Origin: Alphaproteobacteria bacterium
GTDB taxonomy: Bacteria; Pseudomonadota; Alphaproteobacteria; Rhodobacterales; Rhodobacteraceae
Direction: 5' to 3'
Assembly: GCA_030148665.1 (NCBI GenBank)
Contig: JASBSZ010000001.1
Coordinates: 1 to 64,000, forward strand
DNA: 64,000 nt
A program made the position numbers and the translations under genes. Shown here one piece after another: positions 63,363-64,000 of this stretch (within the stretch, counting starts at the first letter, position 1; each line of letters starts with the position of its first letter). A model generated the notes under the pieces. That model was not told where the DNA came from. It did not search any database and was given only the letters and a program-made list of their open reading frames with translations.

Positions 63363-64000
63363 ATGACGACACCCGCGAAAATCGAGTTTCACCCCGCCGA
63401 TCCCGCCGCCCTTGCCGCGGTCCGGGGAAAGATCGCCATTCTGGTTGCGCCCGACGGGCGGATGGACAAACTGGCGCGCAAGGTCAACAGCCTGTGCCGT
63501 GGCGCGGTTGCGCGGCTGGCCGAAAGCAGGGTCTTTGCCGACCTCAAGCCGGCCGAGGGCCATGCGCTGTGGTTTCCCGCCGGCCTTGCCGCCGAGGCCG
63601 TCCTGGTGGTCAAGCTGGCCCGCAACTGCGATGCCCTGACGGCCCGCAAGGCAGGCGCGGCGATGGCCGGGTTCGCCGCCGGGTCCGCCCTGACCGTTCT
63701 GGCGCCCACCCATCCGCGCGCGGCCGACATCTCGCTCGGGGTGGCCCTGCGGGGCTATGATTTCAACAGTTGCAAATCCGACGCCGGCAAGGGGCCGGGC
63801 AAGGTTGCCTTCATGGTCAACAATCCCGAAAAGGTGGCCGCCGAGGCCGCCCCGCTGGCGGCGCTGGCCGAGGGCGTGTTCTTTACCCGCGATCTGGTGA
63901 ACGAGCCCTCGAACATCCTGACAACAACCGATTTCGCCGCTCGCCTTGCCGCCATGCAGGAACTCGGCGTCGATGTCACCATCCTTGAAGAGGACCAGCT
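63363..64000 (+). CDS. pepA: Leucyl aminopeptidase, 5' part (runs off window)
   Basis: 212 complete codons of an M17 leucyl aminopeptidase. The variable N-terminal macro-like domain (about 1-160) is present, and the start of the catalytic domain is marked by FFTRDLVNEPSNILTTTDFA (about 178-197). The zinc-ligand and active-site residues lie beyond the window end. The start at 63363 is nine bases after AGGAAG; an in-frame ATG at 63354 directly abuts that site and is less likely. Divergent pairing with lptF is usual in alphaproteobacteria. Confidence 0.93.
   Translation, partial: MTTPAKIEFHPADPAALAAVRGKIAILVAPDGRMDKLARKVNSLCRGAVARLAESRVFADLKPAEGHALWFPAGLAAEAVLVVKLARNCDALTARKAGAAMAGFAAGSALTVLAPTHPRAADISLGVALRGYDFNSCKSDAGKGPGKVAFMVNNPEKVAAEAAPLAALAEGVFFTRDLVNEPSNILTTTDFAARLAAMQELGVDVTILEEDQ

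Overview
The window is about 64 kb of GC-rich chromosome from an alphaproteobacterium, most likely of the Rhodobacterales (Rhodobacteraceae/Paracoccaceae). The evidence is the gene families: an aa3-type cytochrome oxidase subunit IV miniprotein, COQ9, LpxI in place of LpxH, the cell-cycle regulator TrcR, a DUF4167 protein, the order pyrH-frr-uppS-cdsA-dxr-rseP-bamA-skp-fabZ-lpxA-lpxI-lpxB, and the order pepA/lptF-lptG-lptD-surA-pdxA-rsmA. I cannot name the genus. Apart from two insertion sequences and a set of dispersed intergenic repeats, the content is mostly core chromosome.

Layout. 1-0.1 kb: the 5' end of an IS5-type transposase. 0.2-9 kb: quinone oxidoreductase and COQ9, rpsU with promoter and terminator, a lipoprotein, oxidase subunit IV, an MBL hydrolase with a DmdC-like acyl-CoA dehydrogenase, TsaC/Sua5, YqgE and a DsbD-type thiol protein. 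9-15.5 kb: an RND permease and its adaptor, both with C-terminal extensions, then moaB and a family-4-like uracil-DNA glycosylase. 15.6-19.2 kb: pyrB, a dihydroorotase homologue without its metal ligands, plsY, and a DUF805 membrane protein. 19.2-31.7 kb (minus strand): the envelope and lipid A supercluster. 31.8-34.6 kb: miaA, a frameshifted small membrane gene, an ArsC/Spx-like protein, a rhodanese and a cold-shock gene with a possible self-masking leader. 34.7-43.5 kb: a molybdenum hydroxylase cluster coxD-E-F, a MoeA-like gene, coxG, then coxSLM, whose large subunit has the AYRGAGR signature of form II (not proven) CO dehydrogenase; a strong terminator closes it. 43.7-48.6 kb: rnd, an IS110-family element with a long structured 5' non-coding end, trcR, an arginase-fold protein and a YbaK deacylase. 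48.8-55.6 kb: glnE, prfA-prmC, a DUF4167 protein and a hemerythrin. 55.6-63.2 kb (minus strand): rsmA, pdxA, surA, lptD, lptG, lptF. 63.4 kb to the end: the start of a leucyl aminopeptidase gene.

How the genes work together. Two blocks build the outer membrane. The 19-32 kb block makes lipid A (lpxA, lpxI, lpxB), the lipid and isoprenoid precursors (fabZ, cdsA, dxr, uppS), and the barrel-insertion machinery (bamA, skp, rseP). The 56-63 kb block exports LPS (lptF, lptG, lptD) and folds porins (surA). The cox block encodes a complete three-subunit molybdo-flavo-iron-sulfur enzyme with its maturation factors.

The least explained sequence is intergenic. There are four copies of a 20-nt motif (GTATTT, three variable bases, CAAAGAAGAAG), a 54-nt exact repeat able to form a hairpin that abuts the IS110 element, a 28-nt repeat in opposite orientations, and a candidate bridge RNA upstream of the IS110 transposase. 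I saw no tRNA, rRNA, CRISPR array, prophage or plasmid origin.
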